Below, one piece after another: positions 26,397-35,160 of a stretch of 36,482 bases of DNA. The position numbers and the translations under genes were made by a program. How positions within the stretch are numbered: the stretch's first letter is position 1; each line of letters begins with the position of its first letter. Source of the DNA: Flavobacteriaceae bacterium (GTDB taxonomy: Bacteria; Bacteroidota; Bacteroidia; Flavobacteriales; Flavobacteriaceae); NCBI GenBank assembly GCA_002862805.1, contig PKEA01000101.1, forward strand, positions 1 to 36,482, given 5' to 3'. The notes beneath the pieces were generated by a model that saw only the letters and a program-made list of their open reading frames with translations, did no database searches and was not told the DNA's origin.

Positions 26397-27812
26397 TTAA
26401 TTCATCCACCAAACTTTAGACTCCATACTATCACCATTATCTAATGAAGCTGCAGCAGCAGCATAATTAGCTTGATTGTAGTTTTGAGAATCAGTAGAAT
26501 AATAGAATCTTTTTGGAATTACTGGAATTGCAGCATCAACTACAGGAGATAAAGCTGGATAACCTGTTCTTCTCCATTCTGTCCAAGCTTCAATACCTTG
26601 ACCGTAAAGAGCTAACCAACGTTGAGTTCCAATTTGAGTTCTACCAGCAGCTTGAGTTGTAAAATCAACAGTAGCTAAATAACCAGCTGAAGGAGTACCT
26701 AAACCATTAAAAGCAAAACTAGCAGTAATACCATTTATATAATGAATTTTAGCTTGAGTAACTGCTCCAGGAATAATTAATTCATTAGCCGCTTCAGCAA
26801 GCAAAAACTCAACTTGTGCATAAGATAATAAGACTCCTGGCAATGTAGGTTGTAAATAGAATGTTCCAGGAGAAGAAAATGCATTGTAAGAACCAGGGTT
26901 TTCAACACCAGGAGTATTTCCAACATAAGCACTAGCATTATTTGGCTGCGCATAAACAGGAAGTCTTGGGTCTGAAATTGAATTTAAAGTATTTACTAAA
27001 ACAGAACTCACTTTATATTCAGCACGAGGAGCAAAAACAATAGTTTCATAAATAGGATTTGCATCTGGTTGAGCTGCAGTATAAGCTAATTCAGCCGAAT
27101 CTGCATTAGATGAGAACAATAAACCTGAAGAGACTAATGCTTGAACATCTGAATCAACAGTTCTTCTGGCAGAAATTCTCATTAAAGCTTTTAATTTTAA
27201 TGAAGCTGCAAATTTTCTCCATTTTGAAGCATCACCACCATAAATCAAATCTGCAGATGGAGTAATAGTACCTGTACCAGAAGCAAGTAATGTTTCTGCT
27301 TGATCTAATAATCCCAAAATACCATCATATACAGTCTCTTGATCATCAAAAGCAGGTTTTACATTTCCAGGTACATTTGCTTCAGTAAATGGAACTGGAC
27401 CATAAACATCAGTTAAAATTTGAAAAGCATTAGCTTTCATAATCAAAGCTGCAGCTTGTAAATTCGTGTTACCATCTTCTCCAGCTAAAGCAAAAGCAGC
27501 ATCAGCTTCAGAAATAACAGAAGTGTACATAACAGTCCACAAAGAGTTCATTAAAGCTCTTCTAGGAATATATTTCTCTTCATCATTGTACTGAACTTTA
27601 GACATATGTTGTGCCCAACATAATCCCATATCTCCACCAATCTGCATATTATAAATTGTATTCTGAGTTGCAGTAATAGTAGAAGATAACAAAAGATTAG
27701 GATCTGTTACTTGTGAACTATTTGGAGAGATATTAATCTCTTCAAAATCTTTATCACAACTAACAGCAGTAACTGCGATAGAAGCAATAAATAAATAAAA
27801 TAGTTTTTTCAT
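26397..27812 (-). CDS. SusD/RagB-type nutrient-binding lipoprotein
   Basis: Outer-membrane lipoprotein that forms the lid of a SusC channel; 471 aa. The signal ends in TAVSC (lipid Cys19), followed by DKDFEEINISPN. Helical TPR-like stretches (LLSSTITATQNTIYNMQIGG, ALIMKANAFQILTDVYGPVPF, KWRKFAASLKLKALMRIS) and the C-terminal WLALYGQGIEAWTEWRRTGY match the SusD-like family. It starts 10 nt after susC, the standard pair. The ligand cannot be read from the sequence. Confidence 0.93.
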   Translation of the reverse strand: MKKLFYLFIASIAVTAVSCDKDFEEINISPNSSQVTDPNLLLSSTITATQNTIYNMQIGGDMGLCWAQHMSKVQYNDEEKYIPRRALMNSLWTVMYTSVISEADAAFALAGEDGNTNLQAAALIMKANAFQILTDVYGPVPFTEANVPGNVKPAFDDQETVYDGILGLLDQAETLLASGTGTITPSADLIYGGDASKWRKFAASLKLKALMRISARRTVDSDVQALVSSGLLFSSNADSAELAYTAAQPDANPIYETIVFAPRAEYKVSSVLVNTLNSISDPRLPVYAQPNNASAYVGNTPGVENPGSYNAFSSPGTFYLQPTLPGVLLSYAQVEFLLAEAANELIIPGAVTQAKIHYINGITASFAFNGLGTPSAGYLATVDFTTQAAGRTQIGTQRWLALYGQGIEAWTEWRRTGYPALSPVVDAAIPVIPKRFYYSTDSQNYNQANYAAAAASLDNGDSMESKVWWMN

Positions 27813-27822
27813 AGTTTTTTAA

Positions 27823-30800
27823 TTAAAATTTAACATTAATATTAAATCCGTATGTTCTTGCAGATGGTAATTGACCAAACTCTTGACCTTGCTCACCATT
27901 TGAGTTACTGAATCCAGTCTCTGGATCAATATGTGGAGCTTTCTTATAAAGAATAGCTAAGTTTCTACCTACAACTGACACTTTGAAGTCTTGTATAAAA
28001 GTACCTTGTAACCATTTTTTAGGTAAAGAGTACCCAAGAACAACTTGTCTTAATTTTACGTAAGAAGCATCAAAGATTCCGCTTTCTGTAAAGTTAGAGT
28101 AATTATATGCATATTGGTTGAAAGATTTAGCAGAAACTACAGTAGTATTAGGAACATAACCTCCACTACCATCAGAAACAACACCGTCACCAACAACACC
28201 AGTTTCACGACCAATAAGAGTTTCGTCTAATGTACCAGCATATCTACCCCACATATATGACATAGAGAAAATTTCTCCACCCATTTTAGCATCAACTAAA
28301 GTGCTTAAATCAAATCCTTTATATTTGAAAGTAAAATTAGCTCCTCCTGTCCAGTCTGGAGTAATATTACCTAAAACAACTAATTCAGAGTTATTTACTT
28401 TTGGTAAACCATTTTCATAAATAATTTGTCCTTCTGAAGTTCTAGAATATGGAAAACCAACGATAGCTCCATAAGCTTCACCTGGTCTTGCTTGTAATTC
28501 CATTCCCCATTGACCACCTAAAGTATAAGCATCAGCTCCTCCTAAATCAGTAACCTCATTTGTATTCTTAGCGAAGTTTAAATCAACATCAAAAGAGAAG
28601 TTATCATTTTTAACAATTGTACCACCTAATTGAAGTTCAATACCTTTGTTAACCATTTCTCCTGCATTTTCCCAAGATGATGTAAACCCTGAAGCCGCCT
28701 CAACTTGCAATGGTAAAATCAAATCAGTACTTGTTTGATTATAGTAAGTAGCAGAAAAACGTAATCTATTACTAAATCCAGTAATATCTAATCCAAATTC
28801 AGTACCAGTTACAGATTCTGGTTTAATATTTGGATTCCATTGCGTATTTGGAACAGCAGATTGAGTTCCGAAGTTATTATTCCCTAAAGAATAAGTTCTA
28901 TTTAAACTATAAGCGCTCAAAGCACCTGTACTACCAACTTTAGACCAACCAGCTCTTAATTTAACGTAATTTAATTTTGAATCATTAAATCCTAACATAT
29001 CAGATAAAACTACCGATGCAGAAACTGCAGGGTAAAAGAATGAATTGTTTTGAGATGGTAAAATAGAAGCCCAGTCATTTCTAGCTGAGAAATCTAAGAA
29101 AGCATAACTTTTATAAGACAATTGACCAAAACCGAAAACAGAGTTTATTCTTTGCTCAGTATAATTACTAGAAATATTTGGAGTTGTTCCAGACTTAACG
29201 TTACCTAAAGTAAATAAACCTGGTAACTCTAAACCACCTGTTAATTCACCCACTTGAGCAGTATAAATTCTTTTTAAAGAGTTCATACCTCCGTTTAAAC
29301 TAAATCCAAAATTATCAGATAAATCTTTTTTATAAGTTAAAATTGCTTCAGCATTAATTTCAGAATATCTTCTTGAAACTTCAGCATAATAACCATCAGC
29401 ATTCTCATTAGTACCAACCTCATTTCTTAAAGTTTCTAATTGAGAATAATGATCAATACTAATTTTACCATTTGCAGATAATGCATCAGTAAACTTATAG
29501 TTTAAGAATGTTGCACCAGTAACTCTGTCTTGATCAAATGTATTTCTATTAATTTCTAGAGCCCAATAAGGGTTATTTTGATAAATAGTATTCCAGTTTA
29601 AAGGAGTACCTTCAGCAGCAGTTCCTTCAGCAGCTAATGGTAAGTTTCTCCAATCTCTTAAATCAGAAAAATTAACATTACGAGCTGACCAGATAAATTG
29701 CTGAACAACGTTTCCAGCAGAATAACCAACAGTAGGCAAGTTATTACTCTTATTATTAAAGTAAGTTACATTTACCCCTGCAGTTAATTTTTCACCTAAT
29801 TTCATTGTCCCGTTAAGACCAACATTAAATTTCTTAAAGTCAGTAAAAGGAATCATACCTTTTTCATCAGAATTACCGATAGATAATCTGAAATTAGAGT
29901 TTTCTCCACCAGATCTTAAAGTAATACTATTAGATTGAGAAACTCCAGTATCGTAAAAATCTTTTACGTTGTCTGGGTGTGAAACCCAAGGAGTTGGTTG
30001 ACCACCATTTTTATAAGAATCCCATTGAATAAAAGAAAGACCTCTATCTAAAGCAGGACCCCAACTTTCATCAACACCATCATTATAACCACCACCAGCA
30101 CCATCTACGAACTCAAAATAGTCACTAGTAGCACCTTGTCCATAAGAATTTTGGTAATTAGGCAATAATAAAGGATTTGAAAAAGTAATATTTGAGTTAA
30201 AAGAAACCTCAAATTTATCTTTATTTTTTCCAGATTTAGTAGTAATTAAAATTACACCATTACTTGCACGAAGACCATATAATGCAGCAGCAGTAGGTCC
30301 TTTCAATACCGTAATAGACTCAATATCATCTGGGTTAATACTTGCAGCACCATTAGGTAAATCTCTACCACCACTAGAACCAGCATTTCCATAGTTACTA
30401 TTATCGAAAGGAACCCCATCAATAACAAATAACGCTTGGTTGTTACCTGTAATAGAAGCATTACCTCTCAATACTACTCTTGAAGACGAACCAACTGCTC
30501 CAGAAGAATTTGTAACTTGCACACCAGCAATTTTACCTGATAACGCATTAACAATATTTGATTCTCTAGCTTCAGTCATAGACTCACCTTGAATAGATTG
30601 TGCAGCATATGTAACTGCTTTTTCAGAACGCTTAATACCTAAAGCCCCTGTTACTACAACTTCACCACCCGTTAAGATATCTTCAGCCATAATCATATTG
30701 ACTACACTAGAAGCACCAACAGTAGCAGTTCCTTTTTTCATACCAGTGTATGTAAACACTAATACATCACCTTGTTTTGCTTTGATAGAGTAATTTCCAT

Positions 30801-30969
30801 CAAAATCTGTAGTTGTTCCATTAGTTGTTCCTTGAACAACAACATTAGCCCCACCTAAAGGCCCTAATGCATCAGACACAACACCTGTTACAGTTTTCTC
30901 TTGCGCGAACGAAAACTGCATTGAAAACGCCATTATAAGCGTAAAAATCCATTTAAACTTCGATCTCAT
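27823..30969 (-). CDS. SusC/RagA-type TonB-dependent outer-membrane transporter
   Basis: Energy-coupled outer-membrane channel, 1048 aa. A signal peptide (about 1-22, ending FSFAQ) is followed by a carboxypeptidase-regulatory-like domain (about 26-105: VTGVVSDALGPLGGANVVVQ, DFDGNYSIKAKQGDVLVF), the plug (about 125-245: NALSGKIAGVQVTNSSG, LFVIDGVPFDN, LKGPTAAALYGLRASNGVIL) and the barrel, ending YGFNINVKF. It is the first gene of a four-gene operon with SusD and two lipoproteins. No glycoside hydrolase, peptidase or sigma/anti-sigma pair is next to it, so substrate and control are unknown. Confidence 0.95.
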   Translation of the reverse strand: MRSKFKWIFTLIMAFSMQFSFAQEKTVTGVVSDALGPLGGANVVVQGTTNGTTTDFDGNYSIKAKQGDVLVFTYTGMKKGTATVGASSVVNMIMAEDILTGGEVVVTGALGIKRSEKAVTYAAQSIQGESMTEARESNIVNALSGKIAGVQVTNSSGAVGSSSRVVLRGNASITGNNQALFVIDGVPFDNSNYGNAGSSGGRDLPNGAASINPDDIESITVLKGPTAAALYGLRASNGVILITTKSGKNKDKFEVSFNSNITFSNPLLLPNYQNSYGQGATSDYFEFVDGAGGGYNDGVDESWGPALDRGLSFIQWDSYKNGGQPTPWVSHPDNVKDFYDTGVSQSNSITLRSGGENSNFRLSIGNSDEKGMIPFTDFKKFNVGLNGTMKLGEKLTAGVNVTYFNNKSNNLPTVGYSAGNVVQQFIWSARNVNFSDLRDWRNLPLAAEGTAAEGTPLNWNTIYQNNPYWALEINRNTFDQDRVTGATFLNYKFTDALSANGKISIDHYSQLETLRNEVGTNENADGYYAEVSRRYSEINAEAILTYKKDLSDNFGFSLNGGMNSLKRIYTAQVGELTGGLELPGLFTLGNVKSGTTPNISSNYTEQRINSVFGFGQLSYKSYAFLDFSARNDWASILPSQNNSFFYPAVSASVVLSDMLGFNDSKLNYVKLRAGWSKVGSTGALSAYSLNRTYSLGNNNFGTQSAVPNTQWNPNIKPESVTGTEFGLDITGFSNRLRFSATYYNQTSTDLILPLQVEAASGFTSSWENAGEMVNKGIELQLGGTIVKNDNFSFDVDLNFAKNTNEVTDLGGADAYTLGGQWGMELQARPGEAYGAIVGFPYSRTSEGQIIYENGLPKVNNSELVVLGNITPDWTGGANFTFKYKGFDLSTLVDAKMGGEIFSMSYMWGRYAGTLDETLIGRETGVVGDGVVSDGSGGYVPNTTVVSAKSFNQYAYNYSNFTESGIFDASYVKLRQVVLGYSLPKKWLQGTFIQDFKVSVVGRNLAILYKKAPHIDPETGFSNSNGEQGQEFGQLPSARTYGFNINVKF

Positions 30970-30997
30970 ATTAAATTTATTTGAGTTAGTTATTTCG

Positions 30998-31029
30998 CAA
31001 ACTTCTTAATTATTTCTTAAATAACCAAA
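30998..31029 (-). promoter_or_regulatory. Candidate promoter of the SusCD operon
   Basis: Minus strand TTTG (31026-31029), 20-nt spacer, GAAGTTTG (30998-31005), one mismatch from TAnnTTTG. It would give a leader of about 25 nt. Confidence 0.4.
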
Positions 31030-31147
31030 TAAAACTACGGAATATTCGTAATTAATTTTGTTAAATTTTTTAGCGCTAAACTTATAATTTACGAAACAAT
31101 CTTACTTATTAGATGCATTATTCGCAGAAAGGTTGCGTGAAAAATTA

Positions 31148-31155
31148 TATTTTTG
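31148..31155 (+). promoter_or_regulatory. -7 box of rnhB
   Basis: TATTTTTG, 13 nt before the rnhB ATG, so the mRNA would have a very short leader. The only nearby TTG (31133-31135) is too close (12 nt). Confidence 0.4.
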
Positions 31156-31168
31156 ACAAAAAATTGAT

Positions 31169-31768
31169 ATGTTAAGCAAATGTTATAAAGACAATATTAT
31201 TGAATGTGGAACCGACGAAGCTGGAAGAGGTTGTCTCGCGGGGCCTGTAACAGCAGCAGCCGTAATACTTCCTGAAGATTTTGATTTACCCTTATTAAAT
31301 GACTCAAAAAAAATCTCAGAAAAAATTAGAGACAATTTAAAACCTTTAATTATTTCACAAGCTATTTCTTTTGGAGTAACCCATATTGAACCAATAATTA
31401 TAGATGAAATTAATATTTTAAATGCTTCTATTTTAGCTATGCAAGAGTCAATTCTTAAACTAAATCCAAAACCTGAGCATATTATTGTTGACGGAAACAG
31501 ATTTAAACCTTTGAAAGACATTCCATACACTACAATAATTAAAGGAGATAGTAAATTTATAAGTATTGCAGCTGCTTCTGTTTTAGCTAAAACCTATAGA
31601 GATGCTTATATGGATAAAATTCATGAAGAATATCCAATGTATAATTGGAAACAAAACAAAGGCTACCCTACCAAGGAACACAGGGAAGCTATAAGAAAGT
31701 ATGGAACAACTAAATACCACAGAATGACATTTAAATTATTGCCAGAGCAGCTTAAGTTAGAAATTTGA
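31169..31768 (+). CDS. rnhB: Ribonuclease HII
   Basis: Endonuclease that removes ribonucleotides and RNA primers from RNA/DNA hybrids; 199 aa. The four metal-binding carboxylates are visible: Asp16 and Glu17 ([14 protein letters not shown]), Asp108 (IIVDGNRF) and Asp127 ([21 protein letters not shown]). The C-terminal [16 protein letters not shown] and HRMTFK are typical. It is transcribed away from the SusCD operon and converges with lipB across a 125-bp gap that holds an 11-bp tandem repeat and no clear hairpin terminator. Confidence 0.95.
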   Translation: MLSKCYKDNIIECGTDEAGRGCLAGPVTAAAVILPEDFDLPLLNDSKKISEKIRDNLKPLIISQAISFGVTHIEPIIIDEINILNASILAMQESILKLNPKPEHIIVDGNRFKPLKDIPYTTIIKGDSKFISIAAASVLAKTYRDAYMDKIHEEYPMYNWKQNKGYPTKEHREAIRKYGTTKYHRMTFKLLPEQLKLEI

Positions 31769-31841
31769 TTTTAGCACATTAAAAACTTGAATTTTTATTT
31801 TCTTACTGGAGAAATCAAATTATAAAATCACTAAAGACTAC

Positions 31842-31885
31842 ACGGGGTATGTACGAGGTATGTATGGAGTATCTACGAGATATCT
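31842..31885. repeat. Four tandem 11-bp repeats
   Basis: Units are ACGGGGTATGT, ACGAGGTATGT, ATGGAGTATCT and ACGAGATATCT, directly abutting, consensus ACGRGGTATST. They sit in the rnhB-lipB convergent gap, starting 74 nt after the rnhB stop and ending 8 nt before the lipB stop. They are more G-rich than the surrounding sequence. Confidence 0.8.
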
Positions 31886-31893
31886 ATAACTGA

Positions 31894-32601
31894 TTAGTCA
31901 ACCATTTTCGCTTCAAAAAGAACTGCAAAATGATTCAGTATTTTTTCTTTAACTTCTTGTTCGTTTACTTTTTCTACACCAAGCTCTACGTTTAACGAAG
32001 TAACCGCTTTTCCTTTTATACCACATGGAATAATATTATCAAAGTAACCTAAATCGGCATTTACATTTAATGCAAAGCCATGCATAGTTACCCAACGTGA
32101 AGCTCTAACTCCCATTGCACATATTTTTCTTGGAAATGGAGTTCCTACACCTAACCATACTCCGGTTTCACCATCACTTCTTGTAGCGGGAATTCCGTAT
32201 TCTGCTAAAGTTAAAATGATAGCTTCTTCTAAAAATCGTAAATATTTATGAATATCGGTAAAGAAATTTTCTAAATCAAGAATTGGATAACCCACAATTT
32301 GTCCTGGTCCGTGATAGGTAATATCTCCTCCTCTATTGATTTTATAAAAAGTTGCTCCTTTATCTGCTAATTGTTTTTCTGAAAGTAATAAATTAGAAAA
32401 ATCACCACTTTTACCCAATGTATAAACATGCGGATGCTCTACATACAAAAAATAATTTGGCGTTTGAAGTTGTAGTTCTTCTCTTCTGTTTCTGATTTTT
32501 AAATCGACAATTTCTTTAAAAAGCTCTTCTTGGTAATCCCAAGTTTCTTTATAATCTTTATTACCTAAATCTTGAAGCTTTATTTTTTTATTTTGAAGCA
32601 C
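31894..32601 (-). CDS. lipB: Octanoyltransferase LipB
   Basis: Transfers octanoyl groups from acyl carrier protein to lipoyl-dependent proteins; 235 aa if it starts at the GTG at 32601 (MLQNKKIKLQDLG). The frame stays open to a TTG at 32637, but a TAnnTTTG box lies inside that extension (32627-32634), so the longer start is unlikely. The signature RGGDITYHGPGQIVGYPILD is complete. The catalytic Lys and Cys lie in RKICAMGVRASRWVTMHG and IIPCGIKGKAVTSL. A second enzyme of lipoate ligation is not visible in the window. Confidence 0.92.
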   Translation of the reverse strand: MLQNKKIKLQDLGNKDYKETWDYQEELFKEIVDLKIRNRREELQLQTPNYFLYVEHPHVYTLGKSGDFSNLLLSEKQLADKGATFYKINRGGDITYHGPGQIVGYPILDLENFFTDIHKYLRFLEEAIILTLAEYGIPATRSDGETGVWLGVGTPFPRKICAMGVRASRWVTMHGFALNVNADLGYFDNIIPCGIKGKAVTSLNVELGVEKVNEQEVKEKILNHFAVLFEAKMVD

Positions 32602-32626
32602 GGAATTGTATTGAAAATTAATTTTA

Positions 32627-32634
32627 CAAATATA
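32627..32634 (-). promoter_or_regulatory. -7 box of lipB
   Basis: TATATTTG on the minus strand, 25 nt upstream of the GTG start. No TTG at the expected -33 distance. Confidence 0.45.
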
Positions 32635-32650
32635 CAAATGATTTATCTAA

Positions 32651-32768
32651 TAGCCCTGACAGTAATGGCATCCTTTTTTGTCCTTCGGCAAAAGCTCAGG
32701 ATGACAAAAAAGATAGAATGAATGGCAGGAATTACAAAGCCAAAAAAGCCTAAAGTTTACGCTTCCTA
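32651..32768 (+). repeat. Structured dispersed element, copy 2, with nested repeat (Flavo-1-like)
   Basis: Begins TAGCCCTGACAG and ends GGCAGGAAT...AAAAAAGCCTAAAGTTT, as in copy 1 at 22352. The internal stem is longer: CTTTTTTGTC (32673-32682) pairs perfectly with GACAAAAAAG (32703-32712). Its apical part contains, on the minus strand, CATCCTGAGC...GAAGGA, a sequence often scattered in Bacteroidota genomes. It lies between the divergent lipB and lysS genes, oriented with lysS. Confidence 0.5.
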
Positions 32769-32795
32769 AAAAAGTATTCAGTGTTCAGTTGAAAG

Positions 32796-32826
32796 TTGGC
32801 AGTTTTTTAATTTATACCTATATTTG
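32796..32826 (+). promoter_or_regulatory. Promoter of lysS
   Basis: TTG (32796-32798), 20 nt, TATATTTG (32819-32826), 20 nt before the ATG. The TTG lies in a degenerate TTCAGT/TTGGCAGT repeat stretch (32776-32803). Confidence 0.6.
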
Positions 32827-32846
32827 CACACTTAAAAATCAAAATT

Positions 32847-34544
32847 ATGCAACTTTCGGAACAAGAAATTATCAGAAGAGAAAAGTTAAACAGTTTGCGT
32901 CAATTAGGCATTAATCCTTATCCTGCAGACTTATTTCCCGTTAATCATACCTCAAAACAGGTTAAAGATAATTTTGAAGAAGGCAAACAGGTTATTTTGG
33001 CTGGAAGAATTATGAGCGACAGAGACATGGGAAAAGCTTCTTTTGTTGAGTTACAAGATAGTGAAGGAAGAATTCAATTGTACTTTAACAGAGATGTAAT
33101 TTGTCCTGGCGAAGATAAAACAATGTATAATCAGGTTTTTAGAAAATTAACCGATTTAGGTGATTTTATAGGAATTGAAGGAGAGTTATTTTTAACGAAA
33201 GTTGGAGAAAAATCGGTTCGTGTAAATAAATTTACTTTTTTAAGTAAAACTTTGCGTCCGTTACCATTGCCGAAAAAAGACGAAGAAGGAAATACACATG
33301 ATGCATTTGTAGATCCTGAATTAAGATACAGAATGCGTTATGTAGATTTAGTTGTAAATCCTCAAGTTAAAGAGGTTTTTGTAAAAAGAACTAAATTATT
33401 TACAGCTATGAGAACTTTCTTCAACCAAGCCGGTTACATGGAAGTTGAAACTCCGGTTTTGCAAGCAATTCCTGGTGGTGCAGCTGCCCGTCCTTTTATT
33501 ACACACCATAACAGTTTAGACATTCCATTATATATGCGAATTGCCAACGAATTATACTTAAAGAGATTAATCGTAGGTGGTTTTGACGGTGTTTATGAAT
33601 TTTCTAAGAACTTCCGAAACGAAGGAATGGATAGAACACATAATCCTGAATTTACAGCAATGGAAATTTATGTAGCCTACAAAGACTACAATTGGATGAT
33701 GGAAATGACCGAAAACTTATTAGAACATTGTGCTAATGAAGTGAACGGAACTACTGATGCTACTTTTGGAGCACATAAAGTAAGTTTTAAAGCTCCATAC
33801 GCAAGAGTAACGATGACTGATGCTATCAAGCAATTTACAGGTTTTGACATTACCGGAAAAACAGAAGCTGAATTATTTGAAGCTGCAAAAGGAATGGGAA
33901 TTGCTGTTGATGAGACCATGGGTAAAGGAAAATTAATTGATGAAATTTTTGGCGAAAAATGTGAAGGAAACTTTATTCAACCCACTTTTATTACTGATTA
34001 TCCAAAGGAAATGTCGCCTTTATGTAAAGCACATAGAGACAATCCTGAATTAACAGAGCGTTTTGAATTAATGGTTTGTGGTAAAGAAATTGCCAATGCC
34101 TATTCAGAATTAAACGACCCTATTGACCAAAGAGAACGTTTTGAAGCTCAAATGGCATTAGCTGCAAAAGGAGACGATGAAGCAAATGGTATTATTGATG
34201 AAGATTTTTTAAGAGCTTTAGAATATGGTATGCCTCCAACTTCTGGATTAGGAATTGGAATGGATCGATTAATAATGTTTTTAACAAACAATCCTTCTAT
34301 TCAAGAGGTATTATTCTTCCCTCAAATGCGTCCTGAGAAAAAAGGTCCAGAATTAACAGAAGACGAAAAACATATTATTGAAATTTTAAAAGCAAATGAA
34401 GGAATTTCGATTGGTGATTTAAAAATAAAAGCCGACTTAAGCGGAAAAAAATGGGATGCTGCAAGTAAAGGAATTAGCAAACATGGCTTAATGAAGATAA
34501 AAGTAGATGGCGAAAATAAAATTGCCGAATATTTAGGAAAATAG
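32847..34544 (+). CDS. lysS: Lysyl-tRNA synthetase, class II
   Basis: Charges tRNA-Lys; 565 aa. The N-terminal OB-fold anticodon-binding domain (about 50-150) contains VILAGRIMSDRDMGKASF. Class II motif 2 is FRNEGMDRTHNPEFTAMEIY (about 255-275) and motif 3 is GLGIGMDRLIMFL (about 468-480). The E. coli enzyme ends near 505; here about 60 extra residues follow (HIIEILKANEGISIGDLK, then KWDAASKGISKHGLMKIK), which look like a small winged-helix domain. Own promoter and terminator, single-gene unit. Confidence 0.95.
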   Translation: MQLSEQEIIRREKLNSLRQLGINPYPADLFPVNHTSKQVKDNFEEGKQVILAGRIMSDRDMGKASFVELQDSEGRIQLYFNRDVICPGEDKTMYNQVFRKLTDLGDFIGIEGELFLTKVGEKSVRVNKFTFLSKTLRPLPLPKKDEEGNTHDAFVDPELRYRMRYVDLVVNPQVKEVFVKRTKLFTAMRTFFNQAGYMEVETPVLQAIPGGAAARPFITHHNSLDIPLYMRIANELYLKRLIVGGFDGVYEFSKNFRNEGMDRTHNPEFTAMEIYVAYKDYNWMMEMTENLLEHCANEVNGTTDATFGAHKVSFKAPYARVTMTDAIKQFTGFDITGKTEAELFEAAKGMGIAVDETMGKGKLIDEIFGEKCEGNFIQPTFITDYPKEMSPLCKAHRDNPELTERFELMVCGKEIANAYSELNDPIDQRERFEAQMALAAKGDDEANGIIDEDFLRALEYGMPPTSGLGIGMDRLIMFLTNNPSIQEVLFFPQMRPEKKGPELTEDEKHIIEILKANEGISIGDLKIKADLSGKKWDAASKGISKHGLMKIKVDGENKIAEYLGK

Positions 34545-34548
34545 ATTC

Positions 34549-34589
34549 AGATAAAAGACAATAGACCGCTTCACTGAAAGATAAAAGAC
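34549..34589 (+). repeat. Direct repeat AGATAAAAGAC downstream of lysS
   Basis: Two identical 11-bp copies (34549-34559 and 34579-34589), 30 bp apart, between the lysS stop and its terminator. A partial third unit (ACAATAGACC) lies between. No coding capacity. Confidence 0.6.
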
Positions 34590-34601
34590 TTGAAGTAAGT
34601 C

Positions 34602-34644
34602 AAAAAAAAAAGAGCATTCATTAACCTGAATGCTCTTTTTTTTT
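34602..34644 (+). terminator. Intrinsic terminator of lysS
   Basis: AGAGCATTCA/TGAATGCTCT perfect 10-bp stem (34611-34620 with 34627-34636), extended by A/T pairs, ending in nine T. Confidence 0.9.
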
Positions 34645-34721
34645 CATAAAGTTTTCTTAATAATTAAACCTTTATAAATTTTGGTTGTCTTAATCATATA
34701 ACAATTAAAAAATATAAACTT

Positions 34722-35147
34722 ATGAAAAAATTATTTTTAGCAGCTTTATTATCAGTATCGATGATTGCTGTATCGCAAAAGAGAGAACAAAAAGGAGACG
34801 ATCAATTAACTATTGAGCAAAGAACTGAATTAAAAGTTAAAAAAATGACTTTAGATTTAGATTTAAATGCAAAACAACAAAAAGAACTAACCGCTTTATA
34901 TCTTGAAGAAGGAAAGAAAATGGAAGGAAAGAGAGCTGAAATGAAATCTAAGAAGGAAAAAGAAGAAAAACCTTCAAAAGAAGAACGATTTGAAATGAAA
35001 AACAAAAGATTGGACAATCAAATTGAAATGAAGGCTAAGTTGAAAAAAATTCTTACTCCTGAGCAAATGGAAAAATTTGAAAAAATGAAAGAAGACAAGC
35101 CAAATAGAATGCAAAAAAGAGAAAGAAAATCGGAACCTAAAAAGTAA
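34722..35147 (+). CDS. Small exported basic helical protein, Spy/LTxxQ-like
   Basis: 141 aa. A signal peptide (about 1-18, LFLAALLSVSMIAVS then Q) precedes a highly charged helical protein with Lys/Glu-rich runs. Two LTxxQ-like positions are seen: LDLNAKQQKELTALY and KILTPEQMEKFEKM, the pattern of Spy/CpxP periplasmic chaperones and of small Bacteroidota DUF4890 proteins. The mid-part has basic tracts such as KSKKEKEEKPSKEE. Role probably periplasmic; not proven. It is followed 73 nt later by another small exported helical protein. Confidence 0.7.
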   Translation: MKKLFLAALLSVSMIAVSQKREQKGDDQLTIEQRTELKVKKMTLDLDLNAKQQKELTALYLEEGKKMEGKRAEMKSKKEKEEKPSKEERFEMKNKRLDNQIEMKAKLKKILTPEQMEKFEKMKEDKPNRMQKRERKSEPKK

Positions 35148-35160
35148 TTAATCTCTTTAT

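Noticed and set aside
31183..31530. 115-aa minus-strand frame opposite rnhB
   Set aside because: rnhB has all its catalytic residues; the antisense frame has no recognisable features.
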